NCBI GenBank assembly: GCA_039812645.1
Contig: JBDIAV010000006.1
Span: forward strand, 1 to 64,000
Source of the DNA: Ancrocorticia sp039812645
GTDB lineage: Bacteria > Actinomycetota > Actinomycetes > Actinomycetales > Actinomycetaceae
DNA length: 64,000 nucleotides
Reading direction: 5' to 3'
The number at the start of each line of letters is the position of its first letter. Position 1 is the stretch's first letter. A program made the position numbers and the translations under genes. This document shows, piece by piece, positions 16,024-24,485 of the stretch. Below the pieces are notes generated by a model. That model was not told where the DNA came from and made no database searches. It saw only the letters and a list, made by a program, of their open reading frames with translations.

Positions 16024-16305
16024 ATGCCACGTAGTCTCAAGAAGGGTCCCTTCGTTGACGATCACCTTCAGAAGAAGGTTGACGATCAGAACGAGAAGGG
16101 CACCAAGAACGTCATCAAGACCTGGTCCCGTCGGTCGATGATTACGCCCGACTTCCTTGGTCACACCTTTGCCGTGCACGACGGCCGTAAGCATGTACCG
16201 GTGTTCGTCACCGAGTCCATGGTGGGCCACAAGCTCGGGGAGTTCGCCCCGACCCGCACCTTCCGCGGGCACGAGAAGGACGACCGCAAGGGCCGTCGCC
16301 GCTGA
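16024..16305 (+). CDS. rpsS: 30S ribosomal protein S19
   Basis: Small-subunit head protein contacting S13 and the A-site tRNA region, 93 aa. It starts MPRSLKKGPFVDDHL and carries WSRRSMITPDFLGHTFAVHDG and HKLGEFAPTRTFRGH, all family hallmarks. The ATG follows AGAGAGGTTGAGCTG. rplV comes 37 bases downstream. Confidence 0.98.
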   Translation: MPRSLKKGPFVDDHLQKKVDDQNEKGTKNVIKTWSRRSMITPDFLGHTFAVHDGRKHVPVFVTESMVGHKLGEFAPTRTFRGHEKDDRKGRRR

Positions 16306-16342
16306 GGCGCGACTCACCGAGCAGAGAGAGTAAGGCAGAAAC

Positions 16343-16723
16343 ATGGAAGCCAAGGCGCAGGCGCGATACTTGCGCGTGACGCCCCAGAAGGCCCGCCGAG
16401 TCGTGGATGTTATCCGCGGGAAGCGCGCTCTGGAGGCAGTCGACGTACTGCGATACGCACCGCAGGGGGCCGCTGAGCCCGTCCTGAAGATTGTTGAGTC
16501 GGCCATTGCAAACGCTCGTTATGCAGCTGAGCAGGCCGGCGAGCGCTTCAACGAAGAGGATCTCTACATCCAGGCGGCATACGCCGATGAGGGTCCCACC
16601 ATGAAGCGCATCCAGCCTCGCGCTCAGGGACGCGCAAACCGCATCCTCAAGCGTACGAGCCACATCACTGTCGTCGTCGGAGACCAGAAGGTCTCGGCAG
16701 GATCGAAGGGGAGGACCCGCTAG
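16343..16723 (+). CDS. rplV: 50S ribosomal protein L22
   Basis: Exit-tunnel protein, 126 aa. It has the ARYLRVTPQKARRVVDVIRG opening and the conserved tunnel hairpin region, ending in RASHITVVV-like sequence (here RTSHITVVVGDQ). The TAG stop shares its last base with the GTG of rpsC, so the two are probably translated together. Confidence 0.97.
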   Translation: MEAKAQARYLRVTPQKARRVVDVIRGKRALEAVDVLRYAPQGAAEPVLKIVESAIANARYAAEQAGERFNEEDLYIQAAYADEGPTMKRIQPRAQGRANRILKRTSHITVVVGDQKVSAGSKGRTR

Positions 16724-17529
16724 TGGGCCAGAAGGTCAACCCAACCGGGTTCCGACTCGGAATCACGACTGACCATCGCTCGAAGTGGTTCGCTGATTCG
16801 GCAAAGCCGGGCCAGCGTTACGCCGACTTCGTTGCAGAAGACATCCAGATTCGCAAGATGATTGAGAAGACGCTTGAGCGCGCAGGAATTTCCCGCGTGA
16901 ACATCGAGCGTCGCGCCGAGCGCGTGATTGTGGATATCCACACCGCTCGCCCCGGCATCGTCATCGGGCGTCGCGGCACCGAGGCTGACCGTCTCCGTGC
17001 CGACCTCGAGAAGTTGACCGGCAAGGCCATTCAGCTCAATATTCTTGAGGTCAAGAACCCGGAAGCCGACGCTCAGCTCGTCGCTCAGGGTATTGCAGAG
17101 CAGCTTGCTTCTCGCGTCTCCTTCCGCCGCGCTATGCGTCGTGGAATGCAGTCCGCAGAGCGCGCTGGCGCCAAGGGCATCCGTGTCCAGTGCTCCGGTC
17201 GTCTCGGTGGCGCTGAGATGTCGCGCTCGGAGTTCTACCGCGAGGGGCGCGTGCCGCTGCACACGCTTCGCGCGAATATTGACTACGGTTTCCACGAGGC
17301 TCGCACCACCTTCGGTCGTATTGGCGTCAAGGTGTGGATCTACCGCGGTGATGTGACCGACTCCGATTACTACCGTTCGCTCGCCGAGGCCCCCCGTGGC
17401 CGTGGCGGACGAGGCGAGCGTCGCGGACGTCGTGGTGAGCGTGGAGGCCGTGGCCCCCAGCAGAACGCTCAGCAGAACGCACCTGAGGCAGCCGCTTCGG
17501 AGCCCGCAACTGCAGGATCGGAGGCCTGA
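16723..17529 (+). CDS. rpsC: 30S ribosomal protein S3 with an RG-rich tail
   Basis: mRNA-entry protein of the small subunit, 268 aa. The GTG start overlaps the rplV stop. The core shows MGQKVNPTGFRLGI, a KH domain with VIGRRGTEADRLR (around residues 84-97) and the C-terminal domain ending near residue 215. A tail of about 45 residues follows, with four RGG/RRG-type repeats and then a Q/N/A-rich end. Basic S3 tails are known in actinobacteria, so this is an extension rather than a fusion. Confidence 0.98.
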   Translation: MGQKVNPTGFRLGITTDHRSKWFADSAKPGQRYADFVAEDIQIRKMIEKTLERAGISRVNIERRAERVIVDIHTARPGIVIGRRGTEADRLRADLEKLTGKAIQLNILEVKNPEADAQLVAQGIAEQLASRVSFRRAMRRGMQSAERAGAKGIRVQCSGRLGGAEMSRSEFYREGRVPLHTLRANIDYGFHEARTTFGRIGVKVWIYRGDVTDSDYYRSLAEAPRGRGGRGERRGRRGERGGRGPQQNAQQNAPEAAASEPATAGSEA

Positions 17530-17531
17530 GA

Positions 17532-17948
17532 ATGCTGATCCCTCGTCGCACTAAGTGGCGCAAGCAGCATCGTCCTACCCGTTCGGGTATGTCCAAGGGC
17601 GGCACCCAGCTGGCTTTCGGTGAGTACGGCATCCAGGCTCTTGAGCCCGCCTACGTCACCAATCGTCAGATCGAGGCTGCTCGAATCGCGATGACCCGTC
17701 ACGTCAAGCGTGGCGGAAAGATCTGGATCAATATCTTCCCGGATCGCCCGCTGACCAAGAAGGCTCTCGGCCTTCGTATGGGTTCCGGTAAGGGCCCGGT
17801 CGAGACCTGGGTCGCGAATGTCAAGCCTGGTCGCGTCATGTTCGAGATGGGTGGAGTGGCAGAGCCTCTCGCCCGCGAGGCCATGCTGCGAGCCATGCAC
17901 AAGTTGCCAATGAAGACCCGTTTTATCACTCGTGAGGAGGGTGAGTAA
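17532..17948 (+). CDS. rplP: 50S ribosomal protein L16
   Basis: Protein at the A-site side of the large subunit, 138 aa. It has MLIPRRTKWRKQHRPTRSG, the family opening, and FPDRPLTKKALGLRMGSGKG. The ATG follows CGGAGGCCTGAGA two bases after rpsC. The stop overlaps the rpmC start by one base (TAATG). Confidence 0.98.
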   Translation: MLIPRRTKWRKQHRPTRSGMSKGGTQLAFGEYGIQALEPAYVTNRQIEAARIAMTRHVKRGGKIWINIFPDRPLTKKALGLRMGSGKGPVETWVANVKPGRVMFEMGGVAEPLAREAMLRAMHKLPMKTRFITREEGE

Positions 17949-18178
17949 TGGCTAAGGGACTTAGCACTGAAGAACTCGACGCCATGACTGACGTCGAACT
18001 CCTCGAGAAGCTCAAGGAGTCCAAGGAGGAGCTGTTCAATCTGCGTTTCTCCGCGGTAACCCATCGCCTTGAGGATAGCGGCCGTCTCCGCGAGGTCCGT
18101 CGCGAGATCGCCCGGATCTACACGATCAAGCGCGAGCGTGAGCTCGATATCCGCACCGCCCCTGTGGCTAAGAAGTGA
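17948..18178 (+). CDS. rpmC: 50S ribosomal protein L29
   Basis: Small helical protein next to L23 at the tunnel exit, 76 aa. The pattern LDAMTDVELLEKLKESKEEL and NLRFSAVTHRLEDSGRL is typical. The start overlaps the rplP stop, with GTGAGGAGGGTGAG upstream. rpsQ starts 7 bases after its stop. Confidence 0.96.
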   Translation: MAKGLSTEELDAMTDVELLEKLKESKEELFNLRFSAVTHRLEDSGRLREVRREIARIYTIKRERELDIRTAPVAKK

Positions 18179-18185
18179 GGTAAGA

Positions 18186-18467
18186 GTGAGCGAGCAGAAC
18201 ATCACTGAGACGACCGAGCGTAACCACCGCAAGGTACTGCGCGGCTATGTTGTGAGTGACAAGATGGACAAGACCGTCACCGTTGAGGTCGACGATCGTC
18301 GTAAGCATCCCGTTTACGGCAAGGTCATCACCCACACTCGCCGTGTCAAGGCCCATGACGAGAACAACGAGGTCCGCGTTGGCGATCTCGTCCGCATCAT
18401 GGAGACCCGGCCTCTGAGCGCGACCAAGCATTTCCGCGTGGTCGAGATCATTGAGAAGGCTAAGTAA
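18186..18467 (+). CDS. rpsQ: 30S ribosomal protein S17
   Basis: Primary 16S-binding protein, 93 aa. The frame stays open 117 bases upstream inside rpmC, but GTG 18186, preceded by GAGGTAAGA, gives the expected length. Core motifs are RGYVVSDKMDKTVTVEVD and HPVYGKVITHTRRVKAHDE. An 80-base gap with no clear terminator separates it from rplN, the classical S10/spc boundary. Confidence 0.97.
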   Translation: MSEQNITETTERNHRKVLRGYVVSDKMDKTVTVEVDDRRKHPVYGKVITHTRRVKAHDENNEVRVGDLVRIMETRPLSATKHFRVVEIIEKAK

Positions 18468-18547
18468 CCCTCGGGTTGCTTGAAAACCCCATCCGTTCGG
18501 CAAGGCTCGTCTAACGAGAACCGGCACGACGACAGGAGAAATTACAC

Positions 18548-18916
18548 ATGATCCAGCAAGAGTCGCGGCTTTCCGTCGCCGACAACACGGGCGCGAAGGA
18601 AATCCTTTGCATCCGCGTGCTCGGCGGTTCGGGCCGACGCTACGCCGGAATTGGCGACACCATTGTCGCTACCGTCAAGGACGCAATCCCTGGCGGAAAT
18701 GTCAAGAAGGGCGACGTGGTTAAGGCCGTCGTCGTCCGTGCCAAGAAGGAAACTCGTCGCGCTGATGGCTCGTACATCCGCTTCGACGAGAACGCTGCCG
18801 TCATTCTTAAGGGCGACGGCGAGCCCCGCGGCACCCGTATCTTCGGCCCTGTGGGTCGTGAGCTGCGCGATAAGAAGTTCATGCGAATCGTCTCGCTGGC
18901 ACCGGAGGTGATCTGA
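18548..18916 (+). CDS. rplN: 50S ribosomal protein L14
   Basis: Large-subunit interface protein, 122 aa. It begins MIQQESRLSVADNTGAKE and has the conserved IGD-IVATVKDAIPGG and GTRIFGPVGRELR segments. The ribosome site is AGGAGAAATTACAC. The stop overlaps the rplX ATG (TGATGG). Confidence 0.98.
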   Translation: MIQQESRLSVADNTGAKEILCIRVLGGSGRRYAGIGDTIVATVKDAIPGGNVKKGDVVKAVVVRAKKETRRADGSYIRFDENAAVILKGDGEPRGTRIFGPVGRELRDKKFMRIVSLAPEVI

Positions 18917-19260
18917 TGGCGAAGATCAAGAAGGACGACCTCGTCCAGGTCATCGCTGGCCGCGATAAGGGTCTGCAGGGCCGCGTCCTCTCCGTTGATT
19001 CGGACAACGATCGTGTGATCGTTGAGGGCGTTATGCGCGTGAAGAAGCACGTCAAGGTGGGTCAGACCTCCCGTGGCGCGACCACCGGTGGCATCGAGAC
19101 CGTCGAGGCAGCCATTCACATCTCGAACGTGGCCCTCGTTGGCCCCGATAAGAAGCCGATTCGCGTTGGCTTCCGTGAGGTTGAGGTTGATCGCGACGGT
19201 CGTAAGAAGATCGTTCGTGAGCGCATCGGCCGCCGCGGTGGGAAGGAGATCGAGCTGTGA
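18916..19260 (+). CDS. rplX: 50S ribosomal protein L24
   Basis: Assembly-initiator protein of the 50S subunit, 114 aa. It carries the KOW motif in KDDLVQVIAGRDKGLQGRV and the family segment VEGVMRVKKHVK. It overlaps rplN by one base at the start and rplE by four at the stop (GTGA). Confidence 0.97.
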   Translation: MAKIKKDDLVQVIAGRDKGLQGRVLSVDSDNDRVIVEGVMRVKKHVKVGQTSRGATTGGIETVEAAIHISNVALVGPDKKPIRVGFREVEVDRDGRKKIVRERIGRRGGKEIEL

Positions 19261-19808
19261 GCGAAGCTCCCCGTCTGAAGACTAAGTACAACGAGGAGAT
19301 CCTCGCCGCGCTGGAGTCCGAGTTCAAGCACACCAACCGCCACAACGTGGCTGGCTTGGAGAAGATTGTTGTGAACATGGGCGTCGGCGAAGCGGCTCGT
19401 GACTCCAAGGTTCTCGAGGGTGCTATCGCTGATATCACCGTCATCACCGGCCAGAAGCCCCAGGTGACTCGCGCCAAGAAGTCCATCGCACAGTTCAAGC
19501 TGCGCGAAGGACAGGCCATCGGCTGCCACGTCACCCTTCGTGGCGACCGCATGTGGGAGTTCCTTGATCGCCTCTTGGCTACCGCGCTGCCCCGCATCCG
19601 CGATTTCCGCGGTTTGTCGCCCAAGCAGTTCGACGGCCACGGCAACTACACCTTCGGTTTGACCGAGCAGACCGTGTTCCACGAGATCGATCAGGATAAG
19701 ATCGATCGCGTCCGAGGCATGGACATCACTGTGGTGACCACGGCTAAGAATGACGATGAGGGGCGCGCGCTGTTGCGTCATCTCGGATTCCCGTTCAAGG
19801 AGGCCTGA
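19257..19808 (+). CDS. rplE: 50S ribosomal protein L5
   Basis: 5S rRNA-binding protein, 183 aa. The GTG start overlaps the rplX stop, with GGAAGGAGAT just upstream. Conserved segments: KIVVNMGVGEAARDSK, TGQKPQVTRAKKSIAQFKLR and the FGLTEQTVFHEI region. rpsN follows after two bases. Confidence 0.98.
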   Translation: MSEAPRLKTKYNEEILAALESEFKHTNRHNVAGLEKIVVNMGVGEAARDSKVLEGAIADITVITGQKPQVTRAKKSIAQFKLREGQAIGCHVTLRGDRMWEFLDRLLATALPRIRDFRGLSPKQFDGHGNYTFGLTEQTVFHEIDQDKIDRVRGMDITVVTTAKNDDEGRALLRHLGFPFKEA

Positions 19809-19810
19809 GA

Positions 19811-19996
19811 ATGGCAAAGACAGCTCTCAAGGAGAAGGCGGCCCGCAAGCAGAAGTATGCTGTGCGCGAGTACACCCGCTGCAACCGTTGCGGACGTCCC
19901 CATTCCGTGTACCGCAAGTTCGGCCTGTGCCGTATTTGCCTTCGGGAGATGGCCCTTGCCGGCCAGCTTCCCGGTGTCACCAAGTCCAGCTGGTAA
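19811..19996 (+). CDS. rpsN: 30S ribosomal protein S14, zinc-binding (type Z)
   Basis: Short zinc form of S14, 61 aa. The zinc ligands are Cys24, Cys27, Cys40 and Cys43 (CNRCG and CRICL). It lies in the standard spc position between rplE and rpsH. Actinobacteria often keep a second zinc-free S14 for zinc starvation; none is visible here. The ATG follows AAGGAGGCCTGAGA. Confidence 0.98.
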   Translation: MAKTALKEKAARKQKYAVREYTRCNRCGRPHSVYRKFGLCRICLREMALAGQLPGVTKSSW

Positions 19997-20050
19997 GCAC
20001 TACGTCGTAGGTCCGCAAGGGAAACCGCGACGAGGAAGGGCAACAGCCCA

Positions 20051-20449
20051 ATGTCAATGACTGACCCAATCGCAGATATGCTCACGCGTCTGCGTAACGC
20101 CAACTCGGCGTTCCACGAGTCGGTATCCATGCCGTACTCCAAGCTCAAGTCGAATATCGCTGAGATTCTCGAGCGCGAGGGCTACATTGCTGGCTTCTCC
20201 GTGGAGGATGCCAAGGTGGGTAAGACTCTTACCCTCACCCTGAAGTTCGGCTCCAACCGTGAGCGCGCTCTGGCCGGTGTTCGACGTGTGTCGAAGCCTG
20301 GTCTGCGCGTTTACGCGAAGTCCACCAATCTGCCCAAGGTTCTCGGCGGCCTCGGCGTGGCGATTCTCTCCACGTCTTCTGGCCTGCTGACTGACCGCGA
20401 GGCCAAGGACAAGGGCGTGGGCGGAGAAGTCCTCGCCTACGTCTGGTGA
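20051..20449 (+). CDS. rpsH: 30S ribosomal protein S8
   Basis: 16S central-domain protein, 132 aa, the usual translational regulator of the spc operon in E. coli. It starts MSMTDPIADMLTRLRNAN; the ATG at 20057 is a second possibility that removes two residues. The end, STSSGLLTDREAKDKGVGGE, is canonical. It follows rpsN by 54 bases and precedes rplF by 19. Confidence 0.97.
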   Translation: MSMTDPIADMLTRLRNANSAFHESVSMPYSKLKSNIAEILEREGYIAGFSVEDAKVGKTLTLTLKFGSNRERALAGVRRVSKPGLRVYAKSTNLPKVLGGLGVAILSTSSGLLTDREAKDKGVGGEVLAYVW

Positions 20450-20468
20450 CGGGGAAGGAAGAAACAGA

Positions 20469-21005
20469 ATGTCACGTATTGGCAAGCTGCCCGTCACGAT
20501 TCCGGCTGGCGTCGAGATTACTCTCGATGGCCAGAAGGTTTCGGTCAAGGGGCCCAAGGGTTCTCTCTCTCACGAGGTTCCCGAACTCATTTCCGTCAAG
20601 GCAGAGGATGGCACCATCGTGGTGTCGCGTGCCAACGACAGCCGCGATGCTCGTGCGCTGCATGGCCTCTCCCGTACGCTCATCTCCAACATGGTTATTG
20701 GCGTAACCGAAGGTTACAAGAAGGCCATGGAGATCGTGGGTACCGGTTACCGCGTTGTTGCCAAGGGCTCCGATCTGGAGTTCTCCCTCGGCTACTCGCA
20801 CACGATTCTGGTGAAGGCACCGGAAGGCATCTCCTTCGAGATCGCCACTCCGACCAAGTTCTCCGTCAATGGAATCGATAAGCAGCTCGTTGGCGAGACC
20901 GCCGCGAACATCCGTAAGCTTCGCAAGCCTGAGCCCTACAAGGGCAAGGGTGTGCGTTACGCTGATGAGCAGGTCCGCCGCAAGGCCGGAAAGGCTGGTA
21001 AGTGA
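20469..21005 (+). CDS. rplF: 50S ribosomal protein L6
   Basis: Large-subunit protein close to the sarcin-ricin loop, 178 aa. It starts MSRIGKLPVTIPAGVEI and has two homologous domains, with GVTEGYKKAMEIVGTGYR in the first and the RKPEPYKGKGVRYADE signature in the second. The ribosome site is GGGGAAGGAAG. Its stop overlaps the rplR start. Confidence 0.98.
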   Translation: MSRIGKLPVTIPAGVEITLDGQKVSVKGPKGSLSHEVPELISVKAEDGTIVVSRANDSRDARALHGLSRTLISNMVIGVTEGYKKAMEIVGTGYRVVAKGSDLEFSLGYSHTILVKAPEGISFEIATPTKFSVNGIDKQLVGETAANIRKLRKPEPYKGKGVRYADEQVRRKAGKAGK

Positions 21006-21376
21006 TGGCCGTTACCGTCAAGGGCAAGGGCAAGTTCGTTTCCCGGACTCGCCGTCATTTCCGTCTGCGCAAGAAGCTTGCTGGCACCGCCGAGCGTCCT
21101 CGTCTCGTCGTCACCCGCTCCAACCGTCACATGGTCGCTCAGGTCATCGACGATTCCATCGGTCACACGCTGGTTTCGGCTTCGACTCTCGAAGTTTCCG
21201 TTCGTGACGCAGAGGGCAACAAGGTTGATAAGTCCCGCATGGTTGGCGAACTCGTCGCCAAGCGTGCGCTGGAGGCTGGCATCTCGGCCGTCGTGTTTGA
21301 TCGCGGCGGTAACAAGTACCACGGCCGTGTGGCTGCGGTGGCCGATGGCGCCCGCGAGTCCGGGCTTACCCTGTGA
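21005..21376 (+). CDS. rplR: 50S ribosomal protein L18
   Basis: 5S rRNA-binding protein, 123 aa from the ATG at 21005. A GTG directly before it (21002) would add one residue. It carries RRHFRLRKKLAGTAERPRL and the C-terminal FDRGGNKYHGRVAAVADGAR. It overlaps the rplF stop by one base. Confidence 0.97.
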   Translation: MAVTVKGKGKFVSRTRRHFRLRKKLAGTAERPRLVVTRSNRHMVAQVIDDSIGHTLVSASTLEVSVRDAEGNKVDKSRMVGELVAKRALEAGISAVVFDRGGNKYHGRVAAVADGARESGLTL

Positions 21377-21405
21377 GCGCGCGAGAGCGAGAAGAGGTTT
21401 AAACC

Positions 21406-22101
21406 ATGGCTGCACAGCAGCGAGGCCGGGGTAACAACCCGGAAGAAAACAACGAGCGTGGTAACCGCCGGGAAGGACGTCGTGGCGATCGTCGCGAGCG
21501 TCGTACCGAGGAGAAGAGCGCGTTCCTGGAGCGCGTCGTTACCATCAACCGAGTCGCCAAGACCGTCAAGGGCGGTCGTCGCATGTCCTTCACCGCACTT
21601 GTTGTGGTGGGCGATGGCAACGGCACCGTTGGCGTGGGATACGGCAAGGCCAAGGAAGTTCCTGCGGCTATTGCCAAGGGCACCGAAGAGGCTAAGAAGA
21701 ACTTCTTCCGTGTCCCCCGCATTGGCACCACAATTCCGCACCTCGTTCAGGGTGAGGATGCCGCAGGCGTTGTCCTGCTGCGTCCGGCCGCTCCCGGTAC
21801 CGGCGTTATCGCCGGTGGTCCGGTGCGCGCCGTCCTGGAGTGCGCGGGAATCCACGACGTGCTGAGCAAGTCGCTTGGTTCGTCGAACGCGATCAACATC
21901 GTGCACGCAACCGTGGCTGCTCTCAAGCAGCTCGAGCAGCCTGAGTCTGTGGCGGCACGCCGCGGCCTGCCGCTTGAGCGTGTTGCTCCCGAGTTCATGC
22001 TGCGTGCCCGCGCCGAGGCTGATGCCAAGGCTCGCGCCGATAAGGAAGCCGAGGCCGCTAAGGCGGAGAACGAGGCTGCCGCCGCTGGAGTTGGTGCATG
22101 A
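21406..22101 (+). CDS. rpsE: 30S ribosomal protein S5
   Basis: Fidelity protein of the small subunit, 231 aa. An Arg/Glu-rich N-terminal extension (residues ~1-42) comes before the core. The core has VVVGDGNGTVGVGYGKAKEV and LLRPAAPGTGVIAGGPVRA. An Ala/Glu-rich tail of ~35 residues follows the core. Both extensions are frequent in actinobacterial S5. The ATG follows GAGAAGAGGTTTAAACC. Confidence 0.97.
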   Translation: MAAQQRGRGNNPEENNERGNRREGRRGDRRERRTEEKSAFLERVVTINRVAKTVKGGRRMSFTALVVVGDGNGTVGVGYGKAKEVPAAIAKGTEEAKKNFFRVPRIGTTIPHLVQGEDAAGVVLLRPAAPGTGVIAGGPVRAVLECAGIHDVLSKSLGSSNAINIVHATVAALKQLEQPESVAARRGLPLERVAPEFMLRARAEADAKARADKEAEAAKAENEAAAAGVGA

Positions 22102-22283
22102 TGGCACAGCTGAAGATCACTCAGGTTAAGTCCACCGTTGGTGGCAAGCAGAATCAGAAGGATACTCTTCGTACCCTCGGACTGCGCCGCATTGGCCAGT
22201 CGGTGGTTCGTGAGGATCGCCCCGAGGTGCTCGGTGCTATTCGCACTGTTGCTCACCTTGTGACCGTGGAGGAGGTTGACTGA
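22098..22283 (+). CDS. rpmD: 50S ribosomal protein L30
   Basis: Small large-subunit protein, 61 aa. Two consecutive ATG codons (22098, 22101) are possible starts, both overlapping the rpsE stop. The core LKITQVKSTVGGKQNQKDTL and LGLRRIGQSVVRED fit the family. The stop overlaps the rplO start. Confidence 0.96.
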   Translation: MMAQLKITQVKSTVGGKQNQKDTLRTLGLRRIGQSVVREDRPEVLGAIRTVAHLVTVEEVD

Positions 22284-22750
22284 TGGCTGAGGAGAAGAAC
22301 GAGGCCACGCACGTCCTGAAGGTCCACCATCTGCGTCCTGCCCCCGGTGCCAAGAAGGCCAAGACCCGCGTGGGTCGTGGTGAGGGTTCCAAGGGTAAGA
22401 CTGCTGGCCGTGGTACCAAGGGTACGAAGGCTCGCTACCAGGTCCCCGCAAACTTTGAGGGCGGCCAGATGCCGATTCATATGCGTCTGCCCAAGTTGCG
22501 TGGATTCAAGAACCCGTTCCGTGTCGAGTACCAGGTCGTCAATGTGGGCGCTCTTTCTGAGCTGTTCCCGCAGGGTGGCACTGTGACCGTCGAGGATCTG
22601 GTGGCTAAGGGTGCCGTGCGCCCGAAGTCACTGGTGAAGGTTCTGGGTCAGGGCGACATCAGCGTCAAGCTTGACGTGACTGTCGATGCCTGGTCCGAGT
22701 CTGCAAAGACCAAGATCGAGGCAGCTGGCGGATCTGTGTCCGCTCGCTGA
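22283..22750 (+). CDS. rplO: 50S ribosomal protein L15
   Basis: Late-assembling large-subunit protein, 155 aa. It has LKVHHLRPAPGAKKAKTRVG, the glycine-rich RGEGSKGKTAGRGTKG loop and GGQMPIHMRLPKLRGFKNPF. It is the last gene of the ribosomal cluster; a perfect hairpin follows, which separates it from secY, a gene often co-transcribed with it. Confidence 0.98.
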   Translation: MAEEKNEATHVLKVHHLRPAPGAKKAKTRVGRGEGSKGKTAGRGTKGTKARYQVPANFEGGQMPIHMRLPKLRGFKNPFRVEYQVVNVGALSELFPQGGTVTVEDLVAKGAVRPKSLVKVLGQGDISVKLDVTVDAWSESAKTKIEAAGGSVSAR

Positions 22751-22765
22751 ATCTAGCGATCGTTT

Positions 22766-22799
22766 AATGAGGCCCCGGGATTCATCCCGGGGCCTCATT
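22766..22799 (+). terminator. Terminator of the ribosomal supercluster
   Basis: AATGAGGCCCCGGGA (22766-22780) pairs perfectly with 22785-22799 over a TTCA loop, 15 bases after the rplO stop. Confidence 0.9.
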
Positions 22800-22802
22800 G
22801 CC

Positions 22803-23147
22803 TTGGGAAGGGGAGAGGCTCATACAGCGGGATGTTCTTCCTCCAGAAAAATGCGTGGCACATCCCACTTAAATGTAGTGACCTGCCGATGTGCTCATGG
22901 GAGACCATCGACCGGGTGTCGTATCAAACCCCGCGATACCGGCCCTGAGCAGCAAAAGCGAGCTTCGTAGGGGCACCTATGAGACGCTCTGACCAAGGTA
23001 TTTGTCTTGTGAAGTGGTGGTCCGAAGGGCCGCTACTTTTTCGTGCGTTAGTACATCCCAGGTATAGTAAGTCGGGTATAGGGCGCACTGTGCCCTCAAC
23101 TCATGCATTTCTGAGCGTGGTACAGGCCCTGAATTGATGGAGGAATC
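22803..23147 (+). promoter_or_regulatory. secY leader with a possible -10 at 23063-23068
   Basis: No gene is credible in this stretch. TATAGT at 23063-23068 is a good -10 hexamer; the base 17 upstream (TTCGTG, 23040-23045) is a poor -35. A second TATAGG at 23078-23083 follows. The secY ribosome site is ATGGAGGAATC. Confidence 0.35.
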
Positions 23148-24434
23148 TTGATCAAGGCGTTTGCGGCGGCATTCCGCACCCCAGATCTGCGGCGCAAGCT
23201 GCTGTTCACGATGGCGATCATGGCCATCTATCGACTGGGTACTTTCATTCCGACTCCGGGTGTCTCCATTCGTAATGTCCAGATGTGTATGGAGCAGTCA
23301 GGTTCCGGCGACTTTCTGTCCATGGTGAATCTGTTCTCCGGCGGTGCCATGATGCAGTTGTCGGTGTTCTCGTTGGGAATCATGCCCTACATCACCGCGT
23401 CGATCATCGTTCAGTTGATGCGCGTAGTTATCCCGCGCTTCGAGGAACTGCATAAAGAGGGACAGTCCGGTACCGCCAAACTCACCGAGTACACGCGCTA
23501 CTTGACGATCGGTCTTGGAATTCTGCAGAGCTCAGTCGTTATCTCGGTTGCCAACAACCAGCTCTTCCAGGGCTGCTCTGTTGACCCGATCCCGAACGCT
23601 GGCCCGCTCACCTACGTTCTTGCGATTCTCACCATGACCGCCGGCACCGGCCTCATCATGTGGATGGCAGAACTTATCACCGAGCGTGGCGTGGGACAGG
23701 GCATGTCCATCCTCATCTTCACAGGTATCGCAGCGAGCTTCCCGAGCATGCTGCTCAACGTTTCCCAGTCCGACGGCGGCTGGTGGGCTGTCGTCCTGGT
23801 TCTCGCGCTCTTCCTCGCCATCACCGTTGTGGTGGTCTTCGTGGAGCAGAGCCAGCGTCGTATCCCGGTCCAGTACGCGAAGCGCGTGATCGGGCGCCGC
23901 ACCTACGGCGGATCCACCACCTACCTGCCTATCCGCATCAACATGGCAAACGTGATCCCCGTGATCTTCGCGTCCTCGATTCTAATGTTGCCGACGATGC
24001 TCGTTTCGTTCGCCGATCCAACGAGCAGCTGGGCGCAGTGGATTGCCATCCACATGAATAACGGGTCGCCGCTTTACCTGACGCTGTTTGCGCTTCTCAT
24101 CATCTTCTTTGCGTTCTTCTACACCTCGATTACGTTCAATACGGAAGAGGTTGCGGACAATATGAAGCGCTACGGAGGCTTCATCCCTGGAATTCGTGCG
24201 GGGCGCCCGACGGCGGAGTATCTGCAGTACGTATCAAGCCGCATTACCTGGGTGGGTGCGTTCTACCTCGCGATTATTGCGCTGCTTCCGACCATTGTCT
24301 TTTCCCAGTTAGGAATTATGGGTGGTGGCTTCGGTGGAACCTCTATCATTATTCTTGTGGGTGTTGGGCTCCAGACTGTGAAGGACATCAACGCTCAGCT
24401 TCAGCAGCGCCACTACGACGGGTTCCTGCGCTAG
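23148..24434 (+). CDS. secY: Protein translocase subunit SecY
   Basis: Channel subunit of the Sec translocon, 428 aa, with about ten membrane helices. The TTG start follows GGAGGAATC. Family marks: LGTFIPTPGV near the N-terminus, NLFSGGAMMQLSVFSLGIMP (plug/TM2 region), TERGVGQGMSI and the cytoplasmic loop QRRIPVQYAKR. Near the end is the GFIPGIRAGRPT region and TM10. adk follows after 51 bases. Confidence 0.98.
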   Translation: MIKAFAAAFRTPDLRRKLLFTMAIMAIYRLGTFIPTPGVSIRNVQMCMEQSGSGDFLSMVNLFSGGAMMQLSVFSLGIMPYITASIIVQLMRVVIPRFEELHKEGQSGTAKLTEYTRYLTIGLGILQSSVVISVANNQLFQGCSVDPIPNAGPLTYVLAILTMTAGTGLIMWMAELITERGVGQGMSILIFTGIAASFPSMLLNVSQSDGGWWAVVLVLALFLAITVVVVFVEQSQRRIPVQYAKRVIGRRTYGGSTTYLPIRINMANVIPVIFASSILMLPTMLVSFADPTSSWAQWIAIHMNNGSPLYLTLFALLIIFFAFFYTSITFNTEEVADNMKRYGGFIPGIRAGRPTAEYLQYVSSRITWVGAFYLAIIALLPTIVFSQLGIMGGGFGGTSIIILVGVGLQTVKDINAQLQQRHYDGFLR

Positions 24435-24485
24435 GATCCGGTCGCCGGGGCGGTGACTCATCTTCCGCCTAGAAAGAAGTTTCTC